Made by a program: the position numbers and the translations under genes | Origin: an uncultured bacterium | GTDB taxonomy: Bacteria; Bacillota; Clostridia; Lachnospirales; Lachnospiraceae | DNA: 64,000 nucleotides | Direction of reading: 5' to 3' | NCBI GenBank assembly: GCA_948467735.1 | Contig: CAOKFN010000011.1 | Coordinates: 1 to 64,000 of the forward strand | Part shown: piece after piece, positions 25,208 through 32,990 of the stretch | Numbering within the stretch: position 1 is the first letter of the stretch | Layout: the number at the start of each line of letters is the position of its first letter | The notes under the pieces: generated by a model | Told to the model about the DNA's origin: nothing | Databases searched by the model: none | The model's input: the letters and a program-made list of their open reading frames with translations, nothing else

Positions 25208-26797
25208 CTACTCCCCCGAAAGCACCATATCCAATATATGCGCCAGCGGATCGCAGGCATTCATGGCTTCCTCCACTGTATTATTCTGTGCTCCCAGCTC
25301 GATCAACAGATACTTGGAAGACAAATGCATATTGTACCGATAACCCTTTAAATAAATCTTTCTGGTCAGTCCCGGATAATATTCCATTGCTTTTAACTGC
25401 ATCTGAAATGAAAATGCCAGATTGCTGTCCAGATTTTCATTATATAGATAAGCAATATTTCCCGTCTTTTTGGTTCTGGACAGGCCGTTAAAAAACATAA
25501 ACCGGGCGGTGGGCCTGCCGTCCAGATCCATAACCAGTCTGGTTCCCTCCGGCATCGCATCCCTATGTAAATCAATTACCACCTGTATGCTGGGATTCTC
25601 TTTCAACACCTGCTCCACCTTGGGCAGCGCATTTGCATAGGCATTGTCTCTGGATTTCACATCATATTCCCCCCTGTGATGCAGCACCTCATAACCGTAA
25701 TCAAGGGTGAGAATCTCCGTAAGCCGGTCTCCCACTCCCATAATGGTAGTCGAAGCATCCCCGGGTACGGAATCGGCAAAAGCTTCCTGCGAATGGGTAT
25801 GATAAATCAGAATCTGCGGGCCGGGGCTGTCTTTAGAAACAGTCAAATCCGTCTCCAGAAATTTTTTAATATTCAGCTGGTCGCTTCCCGCCGTAGTATT
25901 CGCATCAATGGAATAAAACTGCCGGACAAGCGTTTCATATTCTTTTAACGGTTCCAGACTGACCTGATTCTGCTTTACATGGGGCATAAAAGAAGAAAAC
26001 TGCATCTGCAGCGCCGCTTCATTCTCCGCCCTCAGAAGATCCTCCAATGTTTCTCCCATGGGCGAATCTCCCTCCCCCGTGGATCCTGCAATATTTTCCG
26101 CCGATGCGTTTTTGTTATCCGACAATATGAGCTCATTTTCCCAATCGATATTTCCCGGCAGACCGTTTTCTTCCCACAGATGATCTGTGGAAAAGTCCCC
26201 TTCCATTTCCTGCCCATAGGTCTTTTCTTCCGCTTCCGCCAGCAGAATTGTCCTAAAATCCAAGGCGGCTTCCTGTTCCTCCTCCCCCATTGCATTGATC
26301 AGATATCCATAGGCAGGCATCATGCTGTCAATTTGTTTCTGCAGCAGCCAATGGGTTTTATATTCCTTCTCCTCCGAAAATGCGATACCGGGCAGAAACT
26401 GGCTGTACAGCTCGGATTCCGCCCCCTCGGCAATGCTTTTTAACATAGCGCCGCCCATGGCGCTCTTCTCTTCTATTGTGCCTGCGGCCTCTGTCCCGCA
26501 GCTATTTGCTATGGTCTGTATTCCCAAAAACAGAACTGCAGGTATCAGAAGCCGCTTTGCCCATGGAAAGCCTTCCTTCCATGAAAGGCCCCCGTTCCAT
26601 TTTCCCCCAAAAGCTTTTCTGTTTACAGTAACACACTTCCTTCCCGCAATCCTTGTTTCATTCCAATATATGCCGGGACTTCCTATTCCATGAACAGTGT
26701 GCTTGTCCTTATCCCGATTGTTCCATGAAAGCTTCCCCGATAGCGATATTAATTCCCTCTGACACGGTAAAACTAACCCTTTTGATGACGGCGTCAA
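25208..26797 (-). CDS. spoIIP: Stage II sporulation protein P
   Basis: SpoIIP is the endopeptidase/amidase of the SpoIID-SpoIIP-SpoIIM engulfment machine. A membrane anchor lies at about residues 82-100 (RLLIPAVLFLGIQTIAN). The catalytic domain is at about 325-525: ILIYHTHSQEAF, VQVVIDLHRDAMPEG-like, FFNGLSR, and the end LIELGAQNNTVEEAMN. His and Glu residues of the zinc site are present. Start is uncertain. The only start codon before the anchor in this frame is TTG 26797, inside gpr (89-bp overlap), with no good ribosome-binding site. The N-terminal 75 residues do not look conserved. Confidence 0.88.
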   Translation of the reverse strand: MTPSSKGLVLPCQRELISLSGKLSWNNRDKDKHTVHGIGSPGIYWNETRIAGRKCVTVNRKAFGGKWNGGLSWKEGFPWAKRLLIPAVLFLGIQTIANSCGTEAAGTIEEKSAMGGAMLKSIAEGAESELYSQFLPGIAFSEEKEYKTHWLLQKQIDSMMPAYGYLINAMGEEEQEAALDFRTILLAEAEEKTYGQEMEGDFSTDHLWEENGLPGNIDWENELILSDNKNASAENIAGSTGEGDSPMGETLEDLLRAENEAALQMQFSSFMPHVKQNQVSLEPLKEYETLVRQFYSIDANTTAGSDQLNIKKFLETDLTVSKDSPGPQILIYHTHSQEAFADSVPGDASTTIMGVGDRLTEILTLDYGYEVLHHRGEYDVKSRDNAYANALPKVEQVLKENPSIQVVIDLHRDAMPEGTRLVMDLDGRPTARFMFFNGLSRTKKTGNIAYLYNENLDSNLAFSFQMQLKAMEYYPGLTRKIYLKGYRYNMHLSSKYLLIELGAQNNTVEEAMNACDPLAHILDMVLSGE

Positions 26798-27641
26798 TAT
26801 CTTTTCCCGTCATATACATATTGTTAAGCTCCGCAAAATTCAGTTTCTGCTTATCCTTATATTTGATGCTGGACGGGTCTTTTTCTTCCTCCAGAAGCTT
26901 TTCCAAGGCGTCGCCCACTATGGTGGCCGCATCCACAACGGTCGGAATGCCAATGGCAATGACCGGCACCCCCAGACTCTCCTTCGTCAAAGCATTTCTA
27001 TGATTGCCCACGCCCGATCCGGGCTGAATTCCGGTATTTGTTATCTGAATGGTCCGATTCAGTCTCTTCGTGCTGCGTGCCGCCAAAGCGTCTATGACAA
27101 TCAACACATCCGGCGAAGTCTCCGTCACCACTCCCTTGACAATCTCCGCCGTTTCCATGCCCGTTTTCGCCATGACTCCCGGCTCAAGGGCGCTGATTTG
27201 ATTCATTCTGTCGCAATTATAGGCGGCCGCGCCATATTCCTTCACAATATGCCTAGTGATAAACAGGTTATCCACCACCTGAGGCCCCAGCGCGTCGGCG
27301 GTCACTTCCCGATTGCCCAGCCCGACCACAAGAATGGACTGTTCCTTATCCGCCCCCGGCAGCAGGTCCAGAAGCTCCTTCGCCAGACAGGAAGATATTT
27401 CCCTGTGATAATCCTCATCCGGCTCTACCATGGCGGGCGCCTCCATTGTCACATAGATTCCCATGGGCTTTCCCATGGCTTTCGCCGCATTTTTCGTATC
27501 GATCATTACCTTTGTGACATGAATATCGTCTTCTTCCAAATCATATTCTTCCACCCTGACGCCCCGCAGCTCACTGTCCGCTTCACTGATGCTCTCTCTG
27601 GCTTCCAGCGCCAAATCCGTCCTCATCTGAAAACTTCCCAT
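26709..27641 (-). CDS. gpr: Spore germination protease Gpr
   Basis: Gpr degrades the DNA-protecting small acid-soluble proteins at germination (peptidase family A25). The 310-aa protein starts with the pro-region containing RTDLALEA, which mimics the SASP cleavage site used for self-processing. VVGLGNREVTADALGP, TGMETAEIV and VIVIDALAARS-like core motifs follow (VLIVIDALAARS), with NTGIQPGSGVGNHR. It is divergent from rpsT and is followed by spoIIP, the canonical Firmicute arrangement. Expression is expected in the forespore under sigma-G, but I did not find a convincing sigma-G promoter. Confidence 0.96.
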   Translation of the reverse strand: MGSFQMRTDLALEARESISEADSELRGVRVEEYDLEEDDIHVTKVMIDTKNAAKAMGKPMGIYVTMEAPAMVEPDEDYHREISSCLAKELLDLLPGADKEQSILVVGLGNREVTADALGPQVVDNLFITRHIVKEYGAAAYNCDRMNQISALEPGVMAKTGMETAEIVKGVVTETSPDVLIVIDALAARSTKRLNRTIQITNTGIQPGSGVGNHRNALTKESLGVPVIAIGIPTVVDAATIVGDALEKLLEEEKDPSSIKYKDKQKLNFAELNNMYMTGKDIDAVIKRVSFTVSEGINIAIGEAFMEQSG

Positions 27642-27725
27642 ACCCGTACTTCTCCCTCACATTCCCTCTGGAATCGCACATTATTTTATTGCTGCTATTT
27701 TGTCCGATTTTTCGCAAAATATGTC

Positions 27726-27754
27726 TTGACAAAATTTCTATATTTTACTAAACT
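27726..27754 (+). promoter_or_regulatory. Promoter of rpsT
   Basis: TTGACA (27726-27731) and TAAACT (27749-27754) are 17 bp apart. The predicted transcript has a leader of about 70 nt before the rpsT start. Confidence 0.75.
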
Positions 27755-27831
27755 ATATTAGTACGTTCACATCAGCTCTCCGTGTGGAGCTGGTACAACA
27801 CATAAAACAATACTAATTGGAGGTGTATGAC

Positions 27832-28095
27832 TTGGCTAACATTAAATCCGCAAAAAAGAGGATTCAGGTAAACCGTACAAGGGCCGATAGGAATAAAGCA
27901 ATCAAATCCAGTGTTAAAACTGCAATCAAGAAGGTATTCGCGGCCATCGAAGCCGGCGACAAGGAAGCTGCAAAAGCACAGCTGTCCGCTGCTACCAAGG
28001 TCATTGAAATGGCCGGAAGCAAGGGCGTTTATCACAAGAACAATGTCGCTAATAAGGTTTCCCGCATCAGCAGGGCCGTTAATAAAATGGCTTGA
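27832..28095 (+). CDS. rpsT: 30S ribosomal protein S20
   Basis: S20 binds 16S rRNA early in 30S assembly. The 87-aa protein begins LANIKSAKKRIQVN and ends VSRISRAVNKMA, the full family length, and is highly basic. The start codon is TTG at 27832: GGAGGTG at 27819-27825 lies six bases before it, and the family always begins with this segment. A promoter lies upstream and an intrinsic terminator downstream, so the gene is monocistronic. Confidence 0.97.
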   Translation: MANIKSAKKRIQVNRTRADRNKAIKSSVKTAIKKVFAAIEAGDKEAAKAQLSAATKVIEMAGSKGVYHKNNVANKVSRISRAVNKMA

Positions 28096-28129
28096 TTTGA
28101 ATTCATAGAAACAATATAAGCAGATAAAC

Positions 28130-28165
28130 AAAAAACACCCATACCGTCATGTGGGTGTTTTTTAT
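28130..28165 (+). terminator. Intrinsic terminator of rpsT
   Basis: AACACCCA pairs with TGTGGGTGTT around a short loop and is followed by six T. The hairpin lies about 35 bp after the rpsT stop. Confidence 0.9.
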
Positions 28166-28206
28166 TTGCAGTTATGCGGTTTATTGGCGACTCCTGCCTT
28201 ATTTAT

Positions 28207-28294
28207 GCTTTGTTATTTTCAGCCTCCTTATTCTTGGCTTCTTTATTTGGGCTTTGTTATTTTCAGCCTCTTTATTTATGGCTTCTTTATTTCG
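28207..28294. repeat. 44-bp direct repeat, two copies
   Basis: The copies at 28207-28250 and 28251-28294 begin GCTTTGTTATTTTCAGCCTC and differ at only a few positions. Each contains two shorter GGCTTCTTTATTT-like words. On the minus strand the array follows the stop of the TPM gene by ten bases, and the frame after that stop remains open for 34 codons with NKEA repeats. Confidence 0.85.
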
Positions 28295-28303
28295 GCTTCC
28301 TGA

Positions 28304-29203
28304 TCAATGCCGACGGCTTCCTCCTCCATGGCTTGCTCCGCTGCTGCTGTGGTGATGCCCTCCTCCCCCGCCGCTTCGCCCGCCGCCTCCACTGCTGCCG
28401 CTGCTTGTCTCAATTCTCCTAGTGGTGACGCTTTTTCTCAGAAAATCATCCGAACTGGAATTTAACACTGGCCTTCCCCCCGCCACATAAGCGTTTACCG
28501 CCGTGGTATTTTCGGCCTTCTTCTGTCTTAAATTACATGCGGCATAGATTCCCGCTATGACAAGGGGCAGGACGATTACCAGCGCCCATGGCACAAAAGC
28601 ATTGGAGGATTCCTCCATAAGACTGCACACTTTATCCACATAGGACATATATGCTTTATAGGGGCTTCTCTCATAATACGCGTCGATAGCGTCCATAACC
28701 TCGTCGATATCATAAACGCTGAACGCTCTCTCCACCTTTCCGCTGGTGGAAAGATGCTGTCCGTTCTGTCCCGGATACCAATTATGCAGAAGAAGAACTC
28801 CGTCCCCCTCATAGCCCTTATTCCAGCCATACCTGTTCTCATCCCAGAAATCATCTGCAAAGTCCTGCATATTCCGCTCCCAGTCCGTATAGCGATAGCC
28901 ATACTGCCGCTTTGCTTCCGCTCCCTCCATAGACTGGCTGATTGTGACCACCACAATATGTATCCGCTGTTTCTGCTCCATCCGGGCGATATACCCGCGC
29001 AGACTTTCCTCTTCCTCATCCGTGAGCACATCCGCATAATCATATACTCTCTCCGAAGGCGCCTCGTGGTTCACCCTTTTCAAAAACAACGCCGCAATGC
29101 AGAGAATTCCCAGAATTCCCGCCGCCAAAAACCAAAACCGAAAATAATGCAGATACTGCCTTCTCGCTTCTTTTTTAAAATCCGTTTCCATCTTTTTTAT
29201 CAC
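28304..29203 (-). CDS. TPM-domain (YgcG/Psb32-type) membrane protein
   Basis: The 299-aa protein has an N-terminal membrane segment (residues 22-41), a TPM domain (about 53-185, starting VYDYADVLTDEEEESLR, with GDGVLLLHN), a second membrane helix (about 204-222) and a Gly/Ser/His-rich tail (GGGGRSGGGGGHHHSSS). TPM domains are linked to membrane phosphatase-like or photosystem-repair functions, but the bacterial role is not settled. The Gly/His-rich tail is typical of YgcG relatives. The two genes upstream encode membrane and zinc-ribbon proteins that may form one module with it. Confidence 0.88.
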   Translation of the reverse strand: MIKKMETDFKKEARRQYLHYFRFWFLAAGILGILCIAALFLKRVNHEAPSERVYDYADVLTDEEEESLRGYIARMEQKQRIHIVVVTISQSMEGAEAKRQYGYRYTDWERNMQDFADDFWDENRYGWNKGYEGDGVLLLHNWYPGQNGQHLSTSGKVERAFSVYDIDEVMDAIDAYYERSPYKAYMSYVDKVCSLMEESSNAFVPWALVIVLPLVIAGIYAACNLRQKKAENTTAVNAYVAGGRPVLNSSSDDFLRKSVTTRRIETSSGSSGGGGRSGGGGGHHHSSSGASHGGGSRRH

Positions 29204-29333
29204 CTATTTCAAGTTCCATTCCTATTATTTCAAGTTCCGTTCCTGCATTCCTGCGCCCCTATGGGGAAGAAAAGTCATCTGCAAAAGCTCAGATGCATTT
29301 TCTTCCGGGCGTTTATGCGTCCGTTCACAAAAG

Positions 29334-30332
29334 TCATATGCCCAGCAGCCCAAGAAGAATATTCGCCGAAGCCAGAATAACCGTAAGGCACACCCACAGA
29401 GTCGCCGTATAACCCCATACCTTTGCCGGAGATATGGGAGCCGTCCCCACAATTTTTCCGGTCTGCCCGTTGACATAGAACGGATAATCCTGCTCCTTGT
29501 AGCGATATATGTATTTCCACACGGGAAGAAGTCCGTACTCCGCCCTGCTTCCCTTCACCAGTACATCCTGCCGCAGAGTCCTTACGGTATGATATCCGGC
29601 ATAGCTCTCCCTCAGAAGCTTCGCCGCGTCTTCTCTCATCAACGCATTGGCGCGATTCTCCACCACATCGGAAGTCATATTATATTTCTCCCCATAAAAG
29701 CCTGACATATATTCCGGAGAAAAATCCGTCAGCTGTCCATATTGAAAAGGCGCCAGCAGATCCATCACATCATCCGGCATCTGCTCCGAAGCATCCACCG
29801 GAATCCTCTGAAAATCAATATCCATGCTGCGGTGAATGGCATAGACGCTAGTCTCCGTATATTCGGTATTACTGCTTCTCCAAGTTCTGATTTTCGTACC
29901 CTCCCCTTGGAAATAACAGCCCGTCTCATAATCATAGAACCAATACGGCACATATATGCCCTGCATGCTGTTCAGGCGTACTTCCGAGAGAAAATCCGTG
30001 GGCGCGAAACGAAACCTGCTGAATTTCTCTCGAATGGACCTCTTGCATGCCTCCTTTCCCATCTGGAAAGGAATGATCATCTTCGGCGCATAGCTCCCCT
30101 CCACCCTTTCATTGAAAATCAGATAACTGTCGCAGTACGGACACTGCGTCGCGGAAGTATGCTCTTCCACGGCGATTTCACCGCCGCAGTTTGGACATAT
30201 GTTCAACGCCCCTGTCTGAGAATCTTCCCGTTCCTGACTTTTATCGCTTTCACAAAAAGGGCAGTACATACCGTGCCTCTCCGGACTATATACCACATTT
30301 CCCCCGCAGTTTTTACATTTAAAGAACATCAT
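29334..30332 (-). CDS. Zinc-ribbon membrane protein
   Basis: The 332-aa protein begins with two zinc ribbons: CKNCGG with CPFC (about 6-27) and CPNCGG with CPYC (about 47-67). A large middle domain of unknown function follows (VPYWFYDYETGCYFQGEG), then one or two C-terminal membrane helices (about 305-330). This arrangement is that of TFIIB-type zinc-ribbon proteins found near TPM or membrane-remodelling proteins in Firmicutes. The start overlaps the upstream membrane-protein gene by 14 bp, so translation is coupled. Confidence 0.8.
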   Translation of the reverse strand: MMFFKCKNCGGNVVYSPERHGMYCPFCESDKSQEREDSQTGALNICPNCGGEIAVEEHTSATQCPYCDSYLIFNERVEGSYAPKMIIPFQMGKEACKRSIREKFSRFRFAPTDFLSEVRLNSMQGIYVPYWFYDYETGCYFQGEGTKIRTWRSSNTEYTETSVYAIHRSMDIDFQRIPVDASEQMPDDVMDLLAPFQYGQLTDFSPEYMSGFYGEKYNMTSDVVENRANALMREDAAKLLRESYAGYHTVRTLRQDVLVKGSRAEYGLLPVWKYIYRYKEQDYPFYVNGQTGKIVGTAPISPAKVWGYTATLWVCLTVILASANILLGLLGI

Positions 30333-30936
30333 TTTCCTCCCCGGTATCTTGGATATGGATACTTTTCATCATATTTTGCCCTGTCACAAAAATATGACCG
30401 ACGGCAAATATCACCGCAAAAATAAACAACGGCATATATCTAAGCGTGACTGCGCACAGCAGAAACACCCCGCAGGGAAGCGCCGCCAGCGCCCATTTCA
30501 GCGCCGCTCCCCTCCTCACCTGTTTTTGTCCCGCCACAAACACTGCGACAGCTCCTCTTTTGGCAAAAAGCGACACGCCCAGCACCCGGAAATAGCAGAT
30601 CCACGAAATCCAATAAGCAGTGATCAGCACACCGGCGCCAATTCTATAAATAAGAAAATCAAGACCGGAGAAAAAGCCGAATTCACCCCTTTCCCCCAAA
30701 CACACAATCATAAAAAACATGGAACCATACCGCCCAATCTGCTCTACAACATTCATGAATCTGTTTTCACAAAGATTTACATCTCTGCATTTTAGGGCAT
30801 ATACAATATTGGGCGCCAGCAGCAATAACACAATGATAAGCTGAAAGATATTTATCCAATTCCACCCAATTTTTATCCCTGCGGCCGTCCACGCCGCTGC
30901 AGGCCCGTCCGCGCCGCATATCATATTGTAAGTCAT
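30319..30936 (-). CDS. Multi-pass membrane protein, unknown function
   Basis: The 205-aa protein has about five membrane helices. It begins MTYNMICGADGPAAAWTAAG; the motif MICGADGP at the N-terminus is unusual, and I believe it recurs in small clostridial membrane proteins. Start 30936 is supported by AGGAGG and is preferred over the upstream frame start at 30978. It overlaps the zinc-ribbon gene and most likely works with it. Confidence 0.72.
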   Translation of the reverse strand: MTYNMICGADGPAAAWTAAGIKIGWNWINIFQLIIVLLLLAPNIVYALKCRDVNLCENRFMNVVEQIGRYGSMFFMIVCLGERGEFGFFSGLDFLIYRIGAGVLITAYWISWICYFRVLGVSLFAKRGAVAVFVAGQKQVRRGAALKWALAALPCGVFLLCAVTLRYMPLFIFAVIFAVGHIFVTGQNMMKSIHIQDTGEENDVL

Positions 30937-31023
30937 ATAAATCCTCCTGTGTGATATACTCTCATATTCCATCAACATTTGGATGGAATATCATACTTAC
31001 AGCTTTCCGCACTCTTTAATTTG

Positions 31024-31049
31024 GGAAGAATCGCCCCGGCGATTCTTCC
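31024..31049. other. Perfect 12-bp hairpin
   Basis: GGAAGAATCGCC and GGCGATTCTTCC form a long stem with a two- to four-base loop, about 40 bp after the stop of the minus-strand gene at 31090. There is no T run on either side, so it is at most an atypical terminator or an mRNA-stabilising structure. Confidence 0.6.
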
Positions 31050-31089
31050 GTATGAGCAGTTTTTGCAAAGCAGAATCCGGCCCGCTGAA

Positions 31090-31617
31090 TTAATCGCAGA
31101 GCACTATAATCTTGGAAGGCGTGGTCTGGGCCGGTATGCTTCTGGTGGAACTGCCATAGACCACCATCAGATTATGATTGGCAGGACTTCCCTGAAAATA
31201 TTGATTATTGGTAGTCCTGACATCCACGCTTCCATCCATATTCAGCTCCAGCGTCTGATCCTCATTTACCAGAGAAACGTTATAATATCCCACATCCACA
31301 TTCCTGCCGTTTTTCACCTGCGCCGCCGCAGCTGCATTGTACTGGGGCGGATAAATAAGCGGCATGGGGGCGTCCGCCGAATACCAGAACGTGCAAAGCA
31401 TCCCAACGGAAAGAGTATCAAAATCCAGCACATAGGTAGAAGGCGTCATCATAAAATTGACCGTATTGCCGTCCATATCTTCCAATGTGACAAAAATCAT
31501 ACAGCCATTGGCACGGCGGCTGCCGATTCTGGCGGGTACCATATCTACAATCGTCCCTGTGACGGAACCAAAGCGGCCCCTCTTAAACGGCATATTTTGA
31601 TTAAAGACAAAATCCAT
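31090..31617 (-). CDS. Hypothetical protein, 175 aa
   Basis: No named family recognised. The protein looks beta-rich: GSVTGTIVDMVPARIG, NGCMIFVTLEDMDGNTVNF and LSVGMLCTFWYSADAPMP suggest an OB- or SH3-like barrel at residues 15-90. A second part has NVDVGYYNVSLVNEDQTLEL. No signal peptide or membrane segment. AGGA lies before the ATG. It follows mnmA after 50 bp in the same direction, so it is probably co-transcribed. Confidence 0.65.
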   Translation of the reverse strand: MDFVFNQNMPFKRGRFGSVTGTIVDMVPARIGSRRANGCMIFVTLEDMDGNTVNFMMTPSTYVLDFDTLSVGMLCTFWYSADAPMPLIYPPQYNAAAAAQVKNGRNVDVGYYNVSLVNEDQTLELNMDGSVDVRTTNNQYFQGSPANHNLMVVYGSSTRSIPAQTTPSKIIVLCD

Positions 31618-31667
31618 TGTTTTTCCTGCATTCTCACGATTATCAATTTATGATATGCCGCAGCCGC

Positions 31668-32771
31668 CTAATTGTTGCGCGCTCTGCCTTGGCCGCCCTC
31701 AATAATCCCGCCGCCCAGCACATATTCTCCGTCGTAAAAGCAGACGGATTGCCCCGGCGCCGCTGCCCGGACCGGCTTTTCAAACACGGCCAGCACACTG
31801 CCGTCAGACTGTTTTTCGATGGTGCAGTACTCGCCCTTGTGATTGTAGCGTATCTTTCCAAATACTCTCATGGGCTGTTTCAAATCTTCTATGGACATAT
31901 AATTCATTTTATGGCATAGTACTTCCCTTGTAAACAAGTCTTCATCCTTTCCAATAACAACCTCGTTTGTATCCGGGCGGATTTCCGTTACATAGACCCG
32001 CTCCCCCATCGGCAGCTCCAAGCCCCTGCGCTGCCCAATGGTATAATGTGTGATACCCCTGTGCCTCCCAAGGATATTCCCACTGTCATCCACAAAATTA
32101 CCCGGCCCGGGGACATGCTCTTTTGCAGTCCTGCTGATAAATCCCGCATAATCCCTGTCCGGCACAAAACAAATCTCCTGACTATCCCGCTTATGAGCCA
32201 CAGGCAGTCCCGCCTTCTCGGCTATGGCGCGAATCCGGCTCTTTTCATACTCTCCCACCGGCATCAATGTGTGTGCAAGCTGGGACTGGGTCAAGTGATA
32301 CAAGGCATAAGTCTGATCCTTGGCCGCTGTCACGGAACTGCGGACTGCCAGCCGTCCGTTTGCCAGTCTTGCGATTCTGGCATAATGTCCTGTGGCAATA
32401 TAGTCCGCCCCAACCGCTCGGCTGTGCTCTAAAAGAGCTTCCCATTTCACATAGCGGTTACAGGCAATGCAGGGATTCGGCGTGTACCCTCTCAGATATT
32501 CCTCCACAAAATAATCCATCACATGATGTTGAAATTCCTGCCTGAAATCCATGACAACATAAGGAATATTCAGTACTTCCGCCACCCTCCCTGCGTCTTC
32601 CACGGCAGTCAGGCCGCAGCAGTTTCCCGCGGTCTCCGCCGAAGCTTGGATATGGTCCGGCCATATCCGCATGGTGACGCCTATGACATCATAACCCTGT
32701 TCCTTTAACAGATAGGCCGCCACCGAAGAGTCCACTCCTCCCGACATGCCCACCACTACCTTCTGTTTCAA
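31668..32771 (-). CDS. mnmA: tRNA 2-thiouridylase MnmA
   Basis: MnmA thiolates U34 of tRNA Lys, Glu and Gln. The N-terminal PP-loop is VVVGMSGGVDSSVAAYLL, catalytic cysteines lie in NPCIACNRYVK and SQEICFVPD, and the tRNA-binding motif is GQRRGLELP. TTG 32771 gives 367 aa, close to the 358-366 typical of the family, and places the PP-loop at the usual distance from the N-terminus. A longer frame reaches 32903 but runs back into the terminator of the permease gene, so it is unlikely. ATG 32813 or 32822 is an alternative. Confidence 0.95.
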   Translation of the reverse strand: MKQKVVVGMSGGVDSSVAAYLLKEQGYDVIGVTMRIWPDHIQASAETAGNCCGLTAVEDAGRVAEVLNIPYVVMDFRQEFQHHVMDYFVEEYLRGYTPNPCIACNRYVKWEALLEHSRAVGADYIATGHYARIARLANGRLAVRSSVTAAKDQTYALYHLTQSQLAHTLMPVGEYEKSRIRAIAEKAGLPVAHKRDSQEICFVPDRDYAGFISRTAKEHVPGPGNFVDDSGNILGRHRGITHYTIGQRRGLELPMGERVYVTEIRPDTNEVVIGKDEDLFTREVLCHKMNYMSIEDLKQPMRVFGKIRYNHKGEYCTIEKQSDGSVLAVFEKPVRAAAPGQSVCFYDGEYVLGGGIIEGGQGRARNN

Positions 32772-32875
32772 CCCGATACCCCCGCTTTGTGATTCCTCCT
32801 GAATAAAACCCATACATTCCATTGGGATTTGAAAAATTCCCGTCATAAAAATAACCCAAAGGAAGCCTTCCGCAC

Positions 32876-32911
32876 CAAAAAGACCTTTATGAAATCCGTC
32901 CATAAAGGTCT
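32876..32911 (-). terminator. Intrinsic terminator of the ABC permease gene
   Basis: AGACCTTTATG (32881-32891) and CATAAAGGTCT (32901-32911) form a perfect 11-bp stem with a 9-nt loop. On the minus strand it is followed by TTTTT. It lies 80 bp after the permease stop. Confidence 0.88.
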
Positions 32912-32990
32912 CAAGATTTTATCAATATTATAAGATATTCACCGAAAAAAAACAACTGAAAAATTTACGAAGCCTTCCATATATCACATC

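Noticed and set aside
24132..25343. 403-codon plus-strand open frame
   Set aside because: Antisense to lepA and the end of spoIIP; no coding features.
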